From the NCBI RefSeq assembly GCF_014836405.1, contig NZ_JACSQU010000001.1, forward strand, positions 930,001 through 994,000: DNA of 64,000 bases. Direction: 5' to 3'. Both the position numbers and the translations under genes were made by a program. A model generated the notes under the pieces. The model was not told where the DNA came from. It saw only the letters and a program-made list of their open reading frames with translations, and made no database searches. This document shows positions 1-8,872 of the stretch, one piece after another. Numbering within the stretch: position 1 is the stretch's first letter; each line of letters starts with the position of its first letter. This stretch comes from Brevundimonas guildfordensis (GTDB lineage: Bacteria; Pseudomonadota; Alphaproteobacteria; Caulobacterales; Caulobacteraceae).

Positions 1-1
1 C

Positions 2-202
2 AAAGCCGTGCGCGATGACCAGACCGCCGCCGCAGCCGCCGGCCGCCAGGCCGCGACCTGCATTCCTCAAGGCGCCAAGATCAGCCTGTCGCCCGACATG
101 ATCCTGGACCGGTTCAACGCCATCCCGGCCTCGCGCCGCCACATCAGCGTGAACCAGGCCGTTCGCGAATGGATGGCCGAGCGATATCCCTGCCCGGCCT
201 GA
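2..202 (+). CDS. Rap1a/Tai-like secreted protein, 3' end only
   Basis: The reading frame is open from the window edge, so only the C-terminal 66 residues are visible. They contain a CIPQG motif, a spaced helix region and a terminal RYPCPA, the two-cysteine pattern I associate with Rap1a/Tai-type immunity-like domains (C-x-P ... A-x-x-x-x-(F/Y)-P-C). The next gene ends with the same pattern (CIPASG ... RYPCRA), so the two are tandem paralogues. The two cysteines probably form a disulfide in the periplasm (inference). Exact function unknown; the family assignment is by motif only. Confidence 0.6.
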   Translation, partial: KAVRDDQTAAAAAGRQAATCIPQGAKISLSPDMILDRFNAIPASRRHISVNQAVREWMAERYPCPA

Positions 203-249
203 TCGCCGCCGCACTTGCACTGCGGCGTCGGCGGGCGCATCTACCCCGC

Positions 250-651
250 ATGTCGCGTTTCGTTCTTGCCCTCATCGCCGCGCCTCTGGCTTCGGTGACG
301 CTGCTCGTCTCCGCTCCGACGGCTCAGGCCCAGTCGTCCGAGATGACCGTCCAGCAGTTTCTGAACATCGGCCAGAACATTCCGCGCAACCGCGCCGTGG
401 CCATGATGCGCCCTGATACCCGACGCCTCATTCGCGAAGTCACCGGCGCCGTGAGCACGGTCAAGGCCGAGCAGGCCTCGGCTGTATCCGCAGGCCGCCG
501 CCCGGCTCACTGCATCCCCGCCTCGGGCACCGGCATCACTCCCGAGGGCCTTGTCGCCCGCTTCGAGACCATGCCCGAGGCCCGCCGTCGCGTCACCGTG
601 ACCCAGGCCGTGCGCGACTGGATGATCGAACGCTACCCCTGCCGCGCCTGA
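250..651 (+). CDS. Rap1a/Tai-like small secreted protein
   Basis: This 133-aa protein has a clear signal peptide (MSRFVLALIAAPLASVTLLV, with likely cleavage after AQA near residue 26). The mature part has a C-terminal Rap1a/Tai-like region with CIPASG and a closing RYPCRA. An upstream ATG at 169 would overlap the previous gene and put a charged stretch before the signal peptide, so 250 is preferred. It is a tandem paralogue of the partial gene at 2-202. Rap1a/Tai proteins include immunity proteins for type VI effectors, but no effector gene is visible here, so an immunity role is not supported; periplasmic location is inferred. Confidence 0.65.
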   Translation: MSRFVLALIAAPLASVTLLVSAPTAQAQSSEMTVQQFLNIGQNIPRNRAVAMMRPDTRRLIREVTGAVSTVKAEQASAVSAGRRPAHCIPASGTGITPEGLVARFETMPEARRRVTVTQAVRDWMIERYPCRA

Positions 652-762
652 CGGCCTCTCACTGATCCGACAGCGGTTTTCCACGCCCGTCCACAGGCGT
701 CGGCGACTGTCCACGACCACGACCGCGCCCGCGTCTGACGCAGGGCGCGCCTATGTCTATTG

Positions 763-2277
763 ATGATGCCGATGAACGCCTTCGCCCCGATGCCCTACGA
801 CTCCCCCCACGACGCCGTCCAGGTGTCGTCCATGCCTCACAACCTGGAGGCGGAGCAGGCGCTGCTGGGCTCGCTGATGTTCGACAACGCCGTGTTCGAG
901 CGCCTGTCGGACCGACTGCGCGGCAGCCATTTCTACGAGCCCTTCCACCAGCGGCTGTTCGACGCAATCGAGGACCACATCCGTCAGGGCCTGCTGGCCG
1001 AGCCCACCATCCTGATGGAGCGGTTCAAGCAGGACCCGGCCTTCCAGGAATTCGGCGGCCTGCGCTATCTCGCCGACCTGGTGGACCGGGCGCCGCCCGC
1101 CGCCAACGCCCCCGACTACGCCCGCGTCGTCTATGACCTGGCCCTGCGCCGCGACCTGATCCGCATCGGCGGCGAGATCATCAAGGAGGCGCCCAACCCC
1201 GAGACGCCCGCCGACGAACAGATCGAACAGGCCGAGCAGACCCTCTATTCCCTCGCCGAGACGGGCAAGCCGTCGTCAGGCTTCGTCAGCTTCTCCCACG
1301 CCCTGTCGGGCGCCGTGGAGATGGCGGGCGAGGCCTATCAGCGCGAGGGCAAGCTGGCCGGTCTGGCCACCCGCCTGGACGACCTGGACCAGAAGCTGGG
1401 CGGCCTGCACCCCTCCGACCTTCTGATCCTCGCGGGCCGACCGTCGATGGGTAAGACGGCGCTGGCGACCAACATCGCCTTCAACGTCGCGCGCAACTAT
1501 CGCTGGGAGCCGACGCCGGACGGCGGGCGCAAGACCGTCGATGGCGGCGTCGTCGCCTTCTACTCGCTGGAAATGAGCGCCGAACAGCTGGCAATGCGTA
1601 TCCTGGCCGATGCGTCCGGCGTGTCCTCGGACAAGCTGCGCAAGGGCGAGATCGACGCCTCGGACTTCGGCAAGATCCGCGACGCCGCCATCGAGATCGG
1701 CGAAAGTCCGCTGTACATCGACGCCACCGGCGGCCTGTCCATCTCCAAGCTGGCGGCGCGCGCGCGACGGCTGAAGCGGATGGAAAACGGCCTCGACCTG
1801 ATCGTGGTCGACTACCTCCAGCTCGTCACCACCGGCGACAGCGGCGGCCAGAAGAACCGGGTGCAGGAAGTCTCTGAAATCACCGGCGGCCTCAAGGCCC
1901 TGGCCAAGGAACTGAACGTGCCGATCATCGCCCTGTCGCAGCTGTCTCGTCAGGTCGAGAACCGCGAGGACAAGCGGCCCCAGCTGTCCGACCTGCGTGA
2001 ATCGGGTTCGATCGAGCAGGACGCCGACTGCGTTATGTTCGTCTATCGCGAAAGCTACTACCTGGGCCGCGCCGAACCGCGCGAGGGCACCGAAGAACAC
2101 CTGAAGTGGCAGGAAGACATGGACCGCCTGCAGCATCAGGCCGAGGTGGTCATCGGCAAGCAGCGTCACGGCCCCATCGGCATCGTCAAGCTGGCCTTCG
2201 ATTCCAACACCACCCGCTTCGGCAACCTGGCCCACGACGGCCGCTACGGCGGCGCCTTTGCGGATATCCCCGAGTAG
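763..2277 (+). CDS. dnaB: replicative DNA helicase DnaB
   Basis: DnaB is the hexameric 5'-3' helicase that unwinds the replication fork and binds primase. The N-terminal primase-binding domain begins at PHNLEAEQALLGSLM (about residues 25-40). The RecA-like domain carries Walker A GRPSMGKTAL near residue 225, the Walker B stretch LDLIVVDYLQLV near 344, and the H3/H4 signature SQLSRQVENREDKRPQLSDL. The length of about 504 aa is normal for alphaproteobacteria and no intein is present. A TTG at 760 and ATGs at 763, 766 and 772 are all in frame; no strong ribosome binding site separates them. alr follows after 48 bases on the same strand. Confidence 0.97.
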   Translation: MMPMNAFAPMPYDSPHDAVQVSSMPHNLEAEQALLGSLMFDNAVFERLSDRLRGSHFYEPFHQRLFDAIEDHIRQGLLAEPTILMERFKQDPAFQEFGGLRYLADLVDRAPPAANAPDYARVVYDLALRRDLIRIGGEIIKEAPNPETPADEQIEQAEQTLYSLAETGKPSSGFVSFSHALSGAVEMAGEAYQREGKLAGLATRLDDLDQKLGGLHPSDLLILAGRPSMGKTALATNIAFNVARNYRWEPTPDGGRKTVDGGVVAFYSLEMSAEQLAMRILADASGVSSDKLRKGEIDASDFGKIRDAAIEIGESPLYIDATGGLSISKLAARARRLKRMENGLDLIVVDYLQLVTTGDSGGQKNRVQEVSEITGGLKALAKELNVPIIALSQLSRQVENREDKRPQLSDLRESGSIEQDADCVMFVYRESYYLGRAEPREGTEEHLKWQEDMDRLQHQAEVVIGKQRHGPIGIVKLAFDSNTTRFGNLAHDGRYGGAFADIPE

Positions 2278-2325
2278 GCCGTCAAAGCGGTGGCGCCGAC
2301 CGAGCAGCGGCCTATAACCGAGCCC

Positions 2326-3375
2326 ATGACCTCGACCGCTTTCGCTCCCGCCGTCCTCAACGTCGACCTGGACGCGCTCGCCCGCAACTATCGCACGCTC
2401 GAGACTGTGACGGGCCGTCCGGTCAATCCGGTCGTGAAGGCCGATGGCTACGGCTTGGGCGCCGCCGCTGTGACCAAGCGTCTGATGGCCGAGGGCGCAC
2501 GCACCTTCTTCGTCGCCCGCGCCGCCGAGGGCGTGCGTCTGCGCGAAGCGATCGGACCCGAGCCGGTCATCTATATTCTGGACGGCTGTCACGGCGACGC
2601 GGCCGCCATGCTCAAGGCCTCCAGCCTGCGGCCCGTCATCAACCACCCAACCCAGCTTCAGACCTGGCAGGCGGCGGGCGGCGGCGCCTGCGCCCTGCAA
2701 CTGGACACCGGCATGAACCGGCTGGGGTTCCGCGTCGAGGACGCGCCTGAACCGTTCGAGGGCCTCGAACTGGTGATGACCCACCTGGCCTGCGCTGACG
2801 AACCGTCAAACCCGCTGAACCGCGCCCAGCGCGACGCCTATGCCGCCGCCGTGACCCGCTATCCGGGCGTGACGCACTCCTTCGCCAACTCGGGCGGCTG
2901 CTTCCTGGGACCGGACTTCGCCTTCGACGTGGTGCGGCCGGGCATCTGCCTGTACGGCGGCGGGCCGGAAGGTCGCCCGCACGAGAAGATCGCCCCCGTC
3001 GCCAGCCTGATCGCCCAGGCGGTGCAGGTGCGCGACGTGCCGGCCGGCGAAACGGTCGGCTATTCGCAAGGCTACAAGGCGGAAACGCCAATGCGCGTGG
3101 CGACCGTGGGCGCCGGCTACGCCGACGGCGTGCTGCGGTCCTACAGCCCCAGGGGACAGGTCTTCATCGCGGGCGAGATGCGGCCGATCATCGGCCGGGT
3201 GTCGATGGACGTGCTGGCCGTCGACGTGACCGGCCTGGACGTCCAGGCGGGCGATCCGGTCGAACTCTACGGCGCCAACCGCCTGATCGACGACGCGGCC
3301 ACGGCGGCCGGGACCATCAGCTATGAGCTGCTGACCTCGATCACGCCGCGCGTGCCGCGCGTCTACAAGGGCTGA
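2326..3375 (+). CDS. alr: alanine racemase
   Basis: This PLP enzyme interconverts L- and D-alanine for peptidoglycan. The PLP lysine lies in VVKADGYGLGA near residue 37, and the C-terminal domain has GYADG and GRVSMDVLAVDV, the region of the substrate-binding and catalytic tyrosine loop. It has 349 aa from ATG 2326, within the family range of about 340-390. The frame is open up to a GTG at 2290, but that would add 12 residues not expected in Alr. It lies just downstream of dnaB, a common pairing in bacteria. Its stop codon lies inside an inverted repeat shared with the converging gene. Confidence 0.95.
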   Translation: MTSTAFAPAVLNVDLDALARNYRTLETVTGRPVNPVVKADGYGLGAAAVTKRLMAEGARTFFVARAAEGVRLREAIGPEPVIYILDGCHGDAAAMLKASSLRPVINHPTQLQTWQAAGGGACALQLDTGMNRLGFRVEDAPEPFEGLELVMTHLACADEPSNPLNRAQRDAYAAAVTRYPGVTHSFANSGGCFLGPDFAFDVVRPGICLYGGGPEGRPHEKIAPVASLIAQAVQVRDVPAGETVGYSQGYKAETPMRVATVGAGYADGVLRSYSPRGQVFIAGEMRPIIGRVSMDVLAVDVTGLDVQAGDPVELYGANRLIDDAATAAGTISYELLTSITPRVPRVYKG

Positions 3376-3409
3376 GACTCCAAGGCCCCAGCCCTTCCAC
3401 AGTCTCAGC
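3371..3409. repeat. inverted repeat spanning two convergent stop codons
   Basis: GCTGAGACT at 3371-3379 is matched exactly by its complement AGTCTCAGC at 3401-3409. The left arm contains the alr stop and the right arm the stop of the YIP1-family gene. The intervening 21 bases are GC-rich. There is no T-tract, so this may be a bidirectional 3' stem or weak terminator rather than a classical intrinsic terminator. Confidence 0.5.
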
Positions 3410-4022
3410 TCAGGGCGAACGCAGCGGCGCCCAGGCCGACAATGGCGAAGCTGGCGATCACGGCCGCGACCAGCGACCAGACGATCGCCCACAGGATGAT
3501 GGCCGCCACGACCACGACGATGGTGTAGCCCAGCGCCTTTTCGGCCGTCGTCTTCATCAGCACCGGCAGGCCCAGGTATATCAGATAGAAGCCGTACAGG
3601 CCGATCAGCCCGGCCAGCCAGCCCAGGGTCGGGATGATGTTCAGCACGCCCGCCACCCACATCGGGGTCATGGAATAGACGGCGACCTGCATCGCCTTCA
3701 CCGGGTTCTTGGTCCCGCCGAAGGTCGGGGCCAGGGCGTCGATGATCATGCCCAGGATGTAGACGCTGACCAGGCTCAGCAGATAGCTGAGCGCGCCCGC
3801 CAGCACCGGTCCGACCAGGCCGCGATGACCAAAGGCGATCTGGCCCACCACGGTCGCCACCGCCGGAATAGCCGCCAGGATGACGGCGTAGTTGGTGAAC
3901 AGCCCCTTGATGGTGGCGCTCTCGGCGTCGATCACCGGCCACTCGAACTTGGGCCGGGTCAGGATGTATTTGACCCGAGCGACGAGCGACGGATCGACGG
4001 CGGGGGGATTTTCCAGGGTCAT
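3405..4022 (-). CDS. YIP1-family integral membrane protein
   Basis: The 205-aa protein begins with about 45 soluble residues, then has five or so hydrophobic segments (for example FTNYAVILAAIPAVATVVG, ALSYLLSLVSVYILGMIID, LAGLIGLYGFYLIYLGLPVL and YTIVVVVAAIILWAIVW). The pattern, including LYGFYLIYLGLPVLM, is that of bacterial YIP1-domain proteins, whose function is not established. The ATG at 4022 is chosen because AGAAGG sits 7 bases upstream; the longer frame to 4055 would add a charged N-terminus. It converges on alr. Inner membrane location is inferred. Confidence 0.8.
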   Translation of the reverse strand: MTLENPPAVDPSLVARVKYILTRPKFEWPVIDAESATIKGLFTNYAVILAAIPAVATVVGQIAFGHRGLVGPVLAGALSYLLSLVSVYILGMIIDALAPTFGGTKNPVKAMQVAVYSMTPMWVAGVLNIIPTLGWLAGLIGLYGFYLIYLGLPVLMKTTAEKALGYTIVVVVAAIILWAIVWSLVAAVIASFAIVGLGAAAFALS

Positions 4023-4183
4023 TCGATTGCCTTCTGGGCGGTTGAGTCGGATCAAGGCCTTATCATGGCAGAATGACGGCTGTGTGGACGGCTGCGCAAC
4101 CCCGCAGTCACCCTATGACAGTTTCGGACGCAGCACGCTCCAACCGGCCTGCCCTCGCCCGTCTGATCTGCTACGTCTGACAC

Positions 4184-5557
4184 ATGGCGCGCGACTCTCT
4201 TCTCTTCGTCTGCAAATCCTGCGGGGCGGTTCATTCCAAATGGGCCGGGCAATGCTCGGCCTGCGGCGAGTGGAACGTCCTGGTCGAGGAAACCAAGGCC
4301 GCCCCGCCGGGCGCCATGAAGCCCGCCTCGACCGCGCGCGGGCGCGGGGTGCAGTTCGAGACCCTGCAGTCCGACACGCCCGAGCCGCCACGCATCGTCA
4401 CCGGCGTGACCGAGTTCGACCGCGTCTGCGGCGGCGGCGTGGTGCCGGGCTCGGCCATCCTGCTGGGCGGCGACCCCGGCGTCGGCAAGTCGACCTTGCT
4501 GCTGGAGGTCACGGCCAAGGCCGCCCGCAACGGCGCCAAGGTCGCCTATATCTCAGGCGAAGAAGCGATCGAGCAGATCCGCGCCCGCGCCAAACGCATG
4601 GGCGTGGCCGACGCGGACGTGGCCCTGGCCTCGGCGACGGCGCTGCGCGAAATCCTGACGACGCTGAAGCGCGACCCCTTCGACATCGTCATCATCGACT
4701 CCATCCAGACCCTCTGGAGCGACGCGCACGACGCCGGGCCAGGCTCGATCACCCAGGTGCGCGCCTGCGCCGCCGAACTGGTGCGGCTGGCCAAGAACGG
4801 CGGCCCGGCCATCGTCCTGGTCGGCCACGTCACCAAGGACGGCCAGATCGCCGGACCGCGCGTGGTCGAACACATGGTCGACGCCGTCCTCAGCTTCGAG
4901 GGCGAGCGCGGCTATCCGTTCCGCATCCTGCGCGCGGGCAAGAACCGGTTCGGCGCCACCGACGAGATCGGCGTGTTCGAAATGGGCGACGCCGGCCTGC
5001 GCGAAGTGCCCAACCCCTCCGCCCTGTTCCTGGGCGAAGGCAAGGACCGGGCGCCGGGCGCCGCCGTCTTCGCCGGCATCGAGGGATCGCGCCCGGTTCT
5101 GGTGGAAATTCAAGCCCTTGTCGCCCCTTCTGCATACGGCACGCCAAGACGCGCGGTCGTCGGCTGGGACTCCGGCCGCCTGGCCATGCTGCTGGCGGTG
5201 CTGGAGGCGCGCTGCGGTCTCGGGTTCGGCGACAAGGACGTTTATCTGAACGTCGCGGGCGGGATGCGGATCAACGAGCCCGCCGCCGACCTGGCCGCCG
5301 CCGCCGCCCTGATCTCCTCCGCGCTCGACATGCCCCTGCCGCAGGGCTGCGTCGTCTTCGGCGAGATCGGCCTGTCCGGCGAGGTCCGCGCCGTCGGCCG
5401 CGCCGAGGCCCGCCTGCGCGAAGCCAAGAAGCTCGGCTTCGAACGCGCCTTTGCCCCGCCACAAGCCAACGGCAAGGTGAAGAAGGGCGACGTCGCCCTT
5501 ACCGTCGTCACCCGCCTGGCCGACGCGGTCGAGCGAATCTCCCAGAACCGCTATTAA
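4184..5557 (+). CDS. radA: DNA repair protein RadA
   Basis: RadA is a RecA-like ATPase that drives branch migration during recombinational repair. All family parts are present in 457 aa: a C4 zinc finger (Cys10, Cys13, Cys24, Cys27 in VCKSCG and CSACGEW), Walker A GGDPGVGKST near residue 95, the RadA-specific KNRFG motif near 252, and a C-terminal Lon-protease-like domain (DVYLNVAGGMRINEPAADLA). cvpA starts 36 bases downstream, so the two are probably co-transcribed. The spacing to purF suggests a radA-cvpA-purF unit. Confidence 0.97.
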   Translation: MARDSLLFVCKSCGAVHSKWAGQCSACGEWNVLVEETKAAPPGAMKPASTARGRGVQFETLQSDTPEPPRIVTGVTEFDRVCGGGVVPGSAILLGGDPGVGKSTLLLEVTAKAARNGAKVAYISGEEAIEQIRARAKRMGVADADVALASATALREILTTLKRDPFDIVIIDSIQTLWSDAHDAGPGSITQVRACAAELVRLAKNGGPAIVLVGHVTKDGQIAGPRVVEHMVDAVLSFEGERGYPFRILRAGKNRFGATDEIGVFEMGDAGLREVPNPSALFLGEGKDRAPGAAVFAGIEGSRPVLVEIQALVAPSAYGTPRRAVVGWDSGRLAMLLAVLEARCGLGFGDKDVYLNVAGGMRINEPAADLAAAAALISSALDMPLPQGCVVFGEIGLSGEVRAVGRAEARLREAKKLGFERAFAPPQANGKVKKGDVALTVVTRLADAVERISQNRY

Positions 5558-5593
5558 GGCGCGTTCTCCAACCCGTTGAGGCCCACAGCACGC

Positions 5594-6130
5594 GTGACCG
5601 GCTACGACGTCTTCGTGATTCTGGCCCTGCTGGCCTCGGGCGCCGCCGGATGGTTCCGGGGCGGCATGCGCGAAATCATGGCCCTGTTCAGCTTCCTGCT
5701 GGCGGCGCTGCTGGCGCTGATCACCCTGCCGTGGACGGCGCCGATCGGGCGCTCTCTCGTCGACCCCGACTGGGCCGGGTCTGTGCTGGCCGTGGGTCTG
5801 GTCTTCGTGATCCTCTATTTCGGCCTGAGATTTCTCGGCTCGGCCATTTCGCAGGGCGCGCGCGGCCATGCCCTGGGCGTGCTGGATCAGACGCTTGGCC
5901 TCGGCGTCGGCCTGATCCGCGCCCTGGGACTGATCGGGGCGGTGCACCTGGTCATCATGGGCGCCATGCAGGACAACCCGCCGCGCTGGCTGGCCGACGC
6001 CGCCACAGCCCCGGTCAGCGAAGGCGCCGCCCGCGCCATCCAGATCGTGCTGCCGACGCTTGGAAAGGGCGCCGACGCCCTCACCCCCGTGGTCGGTTCT
6101 TCCGTCCGCGAAGGGTTTTCGTCTCAATGA
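5594..6130 (+). CDS. cvpA: CvpA family membrane protein
   Basis: This is a 178-aa inner-membrane protein with four hydrophobic segments. It opens with TGYDVFVILALLASGAAGWFRGGMREI, the conserved CvpA start in which a first helix is followed by a G-x-x-R-G turn. CvpA was named for colicin V production; later work ties it to envelope stress and it is typically encoded just before purF, as here. The GTG at 5594 places the family N-terminus correctly; the TTG at 5576 would add six residues without a better ribosome site. Confidence 0.88.
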   Translation: MTGYDVFVILALLASGAAGWFRGGMREIMALFSFLLAALLALITLPWTAPIGRSLVDPDWAGSVLAVGLVFVILYFGLRFLGSAISQGARGHALGVLDQTLGLGVGLIRALGLIGAVHLVIMGAMQDNPPRWLADAATAPVSEGAARAIQIVLPTLGKGADALTPVVGSSVREGFSSQ

Positions 6131-6211
6131 GCCTTGCCCCCGACGCATTCGCAGACTACGTGCGCGTCGCCGCCCATTGAGTTACCTTTCCCCGGACATC
6201 GGAGCCTGACG

Positions 6212-7717
6212 ATGCGCCACCATATCGCCGAACCCGTCGTTCACCGTGAGCATTGGCGTGAGCCGGAGGACGACCAGCTTCGTCTCGAATGCGGCGTCTG
6301 CGGGGTCTGGGGCGCGCCAGAGAATGAGGCTTCCTCCATCGTCGCGCTGGGCCTGCACGCCCTGCAGCACCGCGGCCAGGAAGCCTGCGGCATCGCCAGC
6401 GTCCACGACGAACTCTTCTATACGGAGCGCCACCAGGGCCTCGTCGGCGACGCCTTCGGCAACGCCGAACTGAGCAAGCGCCTGCCGGGCCGCGCCGCTA
6501 TCGGCCACACCCGATACTCGACCGCCGGCGGCAGCTTCCTGCGCAACATTCAGCCGATGTTCGCCGATCTGGACCAGGGCGGCATCGCCATTGCGCACAA
6601 TGGCAACCTGACCAACTTCAAATACTTGCACGCGCAACTTGTGCAGGAAGGCGCGATCTTCCAGTCGACCTCGGACTCCGAGGCCATCCTCCACCTGATC
6701 GCCCGCAGCCGTAAGGCCAAGATCGTCGATCGCTTCATCGACGCCCTCAGCCGTATCGAGGGCGCCTACGCCCTGGTCGCCCAAACGCGGCTGAAACTGA
6801 TCGGCGCGCGCGACCCGCTGGGCATCCGCCCGCTGGTGCTGGGCAAGGTCGGCGAGGCCTGGGTGCTGGCGTCCGAAACCTGCGCCCTGGACCTGATCGG
6901 CGCCACCTTCGTGCGCGACGTCGAGCACGGCGAGGTCGTGGTCATCGACGATGACGGCCTGACCTCGATCAAGCCCTTCGCCGCTCGCGCCGCCCGTCCC
7001 TGCCTGTTCGAATACGTCTACTTCGCCCGCCCCGACTCGGTCGTGAACGGCCGCGCCGTCTATGAGGTCCGCAAGGAGATGGGCCGTCGCCTGGCCCGCG
7101 AACACGTGGTCGAAGCCGACGTGGTGGTGCCAGTGCCCGACTCCGGCGTCCCGGCCGCCCTCGGCTATGCCCAGGAAAGCGGCCTGCCCTACGAGATGGG
7201 CATCATCCGCAGCCACTATCTGGGCCGCACCTTCATCCAGCCCAGCCAGGGCGCTCGTCAAAAGGGCGTGCGCATGAAGCACAGCCCCAACCGCGCCGCG
7301 CTGGAAGGCAAGCGCGTCGTGCTGATCGACGATTCCATCGTGCGCGGCACCACCTCGCTGAAGCTGGTCCGCGCCGTGCGCGCGGCGGGCGCCAAGGAGG
7401 TTCACCTGCGCTCGGCCAGCCCGCAGATCCTCTATCCCGACTTCTACGGCATCGACATGCCTGAGCGCTCGCAACTGATGGCCGCCACCCACAGCATGGA
7501 AGAGATGCGCGCGGTGCTTGAGGTCGATTCCCTCGGCTTCCTTTCCATCGACGGCCTGTACGACGCCCTGGGCGCCGGACCGCGCGATCCCGCCAGCCCG
7601 CAGTTCACCGACCACTATTTCACCGGCGACTATCCGACCCGCCTGCTGGACCGTGAAATCGAAGAAGGCGGCCGCGATCAGCGCGGCAGGCAACTTTCTC
7701 TGCTGGTGACCGCTTAA
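6212..7717 (+). CDS. purF: amidophosphoribosyltransferase
   Basis: PurF catalyses the first committed step of de novo purine synthesis, PRPP plus glutamine to phosphoribosylamine. The N-terminal nucleophile is Cys27 in ECGVCGVWG, preceded by a 26-residue propeptide that must be removed; propeptide-bearing PurF is known from Bacillus and is usual in alphaproteobacteria. The glutaminase signature HRGQEACGIAS follows. The phosphoribosyltransferase domain has the PRPP loop VVLIDDSIVRGTTS near residue 369. ATG 6212 is chosen over the upstream frame start at 6134 because the extra residues are unlike the family. 501 aa. Confidence 0.96.
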   Translation: MRHHIAEPVVHREHWREPEDDQLRLECGVCGVWGAPENEASSIVALGLHALQHRGQEACGIASVHDELFYTERHQGLVGDAFGNAELSKRLPGRAAIGHTRYSTAGGSFLRNIQPMFADLDQGGIAIAHNGNLTNFKYLHAQLVQEGAIFQSTSDSEAILHLIARSRKAKIVDRFIDALSRIEGAYALVAQTRLKLIGARDPLGIRPLVLGKVGEAWVLASETCALDLIGATFVRDVEHGEVVVIDDDGLTSIKPFAARAARPCLFEYVYFARPDSVVNGRAVYEVRKEMGRRLAREHVVEADVVVPVPDSGVPAALGYAQESGLPYEMGIIRSHYLGRTFIQPSQGARQKGVRMKHSPNRAALEGKRVVLIDDSIVRGTTSLKLVRAVRAAGAKEVHLRSASPQILYPDFYGIDMPERSQLMAATHSMEEMRAVLEVDSLGFLSIDGLYDALGAGPRDPASPQFTDHYFTGDYPTRLLDREIEEGGRDQRGRQLSLLVTA

Positions 7718-7723
7718 GGCTGG

Positions 7724-8065
7724 ATGATCCAGCTCGGCTACTTCACCCTCGACACTCCCGACGTCGACAGGGCGCGCGCCTTCTACAGCGCCCTGTTCGG
7801 CTGGCGTTTCGACGAGACCTCGTCCAGCCCGACCTACGCCCATGTGGGCGAGTCGGAGCCTGCGTTCGGGATCACCAAGGGCGAGCAGAAGGCGTTTCCC
7901 AATCTCTACTTCCGCGTCGATGACATAGAGGCGGCCTGCGCCCGCGTGGTCGAACTGGGCGGCCGATGCGCCGTGCCGGCCGAAAGCCCGTCGGGCCTGT
8001 CCGCCGTCGTCAGCGACGATCAGGGCGTCAGCTTCAGCCTGTGGCAGCCCGCGCCGGGTTACTGA
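7724..8065 (+). CDS. VOC (glyoxalase/bleomycin resistance) superfamily protein
   Basis: This 113-aa protein is a single VOC module: LGYFTLDTPDVDRARAFYSA then LFGWRF at the N-terminus, a central PNLYFRVDDIEAAC, and a closing strand GVSFSLWQP. These alternate as two beta-alpha-beta-beta-beta halves that normally dimerise around a metal. The metal ligands and substrate cannot be assigned: the usual N-terminal H/E ligand is replaced by Y/T in GYFTLD, so it may be a non-canonical or non-enzymatic member. It follows purF by 6 bases and is probably co-transcribed. Confidence 0.85.
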   Translation: MIQLGYFTLDTPDVDRARAFYSALFGWRFDETSSSPTYAHVGESEPAFGITKGEQKAFPNLYFRVDDIEAACARVVELGGRCAVPAESPSGLSAVVSDDQGVSFSLWQPAPGY

Positions 8066-8103
8066 GCCTTTCGCCGGACGGCCGGCCGCGCTATCAGCGG
8101 GCC

Positions 8104-8865
8104 ATGTCCGAGAACGCTTCCCTCCCCCTCGCCAATCGCGTCGCCCTGGTCGTCGGCGCCTCGCGCGGCATCGGCCGCGAGGCCGCCCTCGCCCTGGCCA
8201 AGGCCGGCGCCCACGTCATCGCCGCCGCCCGCACCCAGGGCGCGCTTGAGGAACTGGACGACGAGATCTTCGCCGCCACCGGCCAGCACGCCAGCCTGGT
8301 CCCGTTCGACCTGGTGGACGGCGGCGCCATCGACCGCCTGGGCGGCGCCCTGTTCGAACGCTTCGGCAAGCTGGACATCTGGGTCCAGGCCGCCGCCACC
8401 ATGGGCCCGTCGGGCCTGACCCCCGTCGCCCACGCCGAGCCGCGCGAGTTCGCCAAGGTCGAGAAGATCAACTTCACCGGCGTCTACCGCCTGATCCGCT
8501 CGCTGGAGCCGCTGCTGCGCGCCTCCGACGCCGGTCGCGCCATCCACCTGACCACCAGCGTCGCCAGCCACCCGCGCGCCTTCTGGGGCATGTACGCCGC
8601 GACCAAGGCGGGGGCCGAGGCTCTGGTCAAATGCTGGGCCGACGAGATCGAGAGCACGCCTGTGCGCGCCTGCATCGTCGATCCGGGCCGTATGCGGACC
8701 CAGTTGCGCGCCCAGGCCTTTCCGGGTGAAGATCCCGAAGTCCTGCCTCATCCTTCGGAGATCGGCCCCCTGATCGTCGAACTGGCCCGCGCCGATTTCA
8801 CGCCGCCCCTGACCGTCAGCTTCAAGGAATGGAAGCAGGGTCTGTCGGCGGACGCCTTGGTCTGA
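8104..8865 (+). CDS. short-chain dehydrogenase/reductase
   Basis: A 253-aa classical SDR. It has the NAD(P) motif GASRGIG near residue 19 and a catalytic Ser (TTSVASH) followed by Tyr and Lys in YAATK. The Arg after the first glycine motif and AARTQ after beta-2 suggest NADP preference (inference). Substrate unknown. It starts at ATG 8104, since the upstream frame back to 7966 overlaps the VOC gene. Its C-terminal SFKEWKQGL is unremarkable. Confidence 0.9.
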   Translation: MSENASLPLANRVALVVGASRGIGREAALALAKAGAHVIAAARTQGALEELDDEIFAATGQHASLVPFDLVDGGAIDRLGGALFERFGKLDIWVQAAATMGPSGLTPVAHAEPREFAKVEKINFTGVYRLIRSLEPLLRASDAGRAIHLTTSVASHPRAFWGMYAATKAGAEALVKCWADEIESTPVRACIVDPGRMRTQLRAQAFPGEDPEVLPHPSEIGPLIVELARADFTPPLTVSFKEWKQGLSADALV

Positions 8866-8872
8866 CATCCGC

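Noticed and set aside
1276..2784. 502-residue open frame on the minus strand opposite dnaB/alr
   Set aside because: It is a GC-rich shadow of the dnaB and alr coding strands; the composition (His, Gln, Gly, Val rich) and absence of any domain fit a mirror frame.
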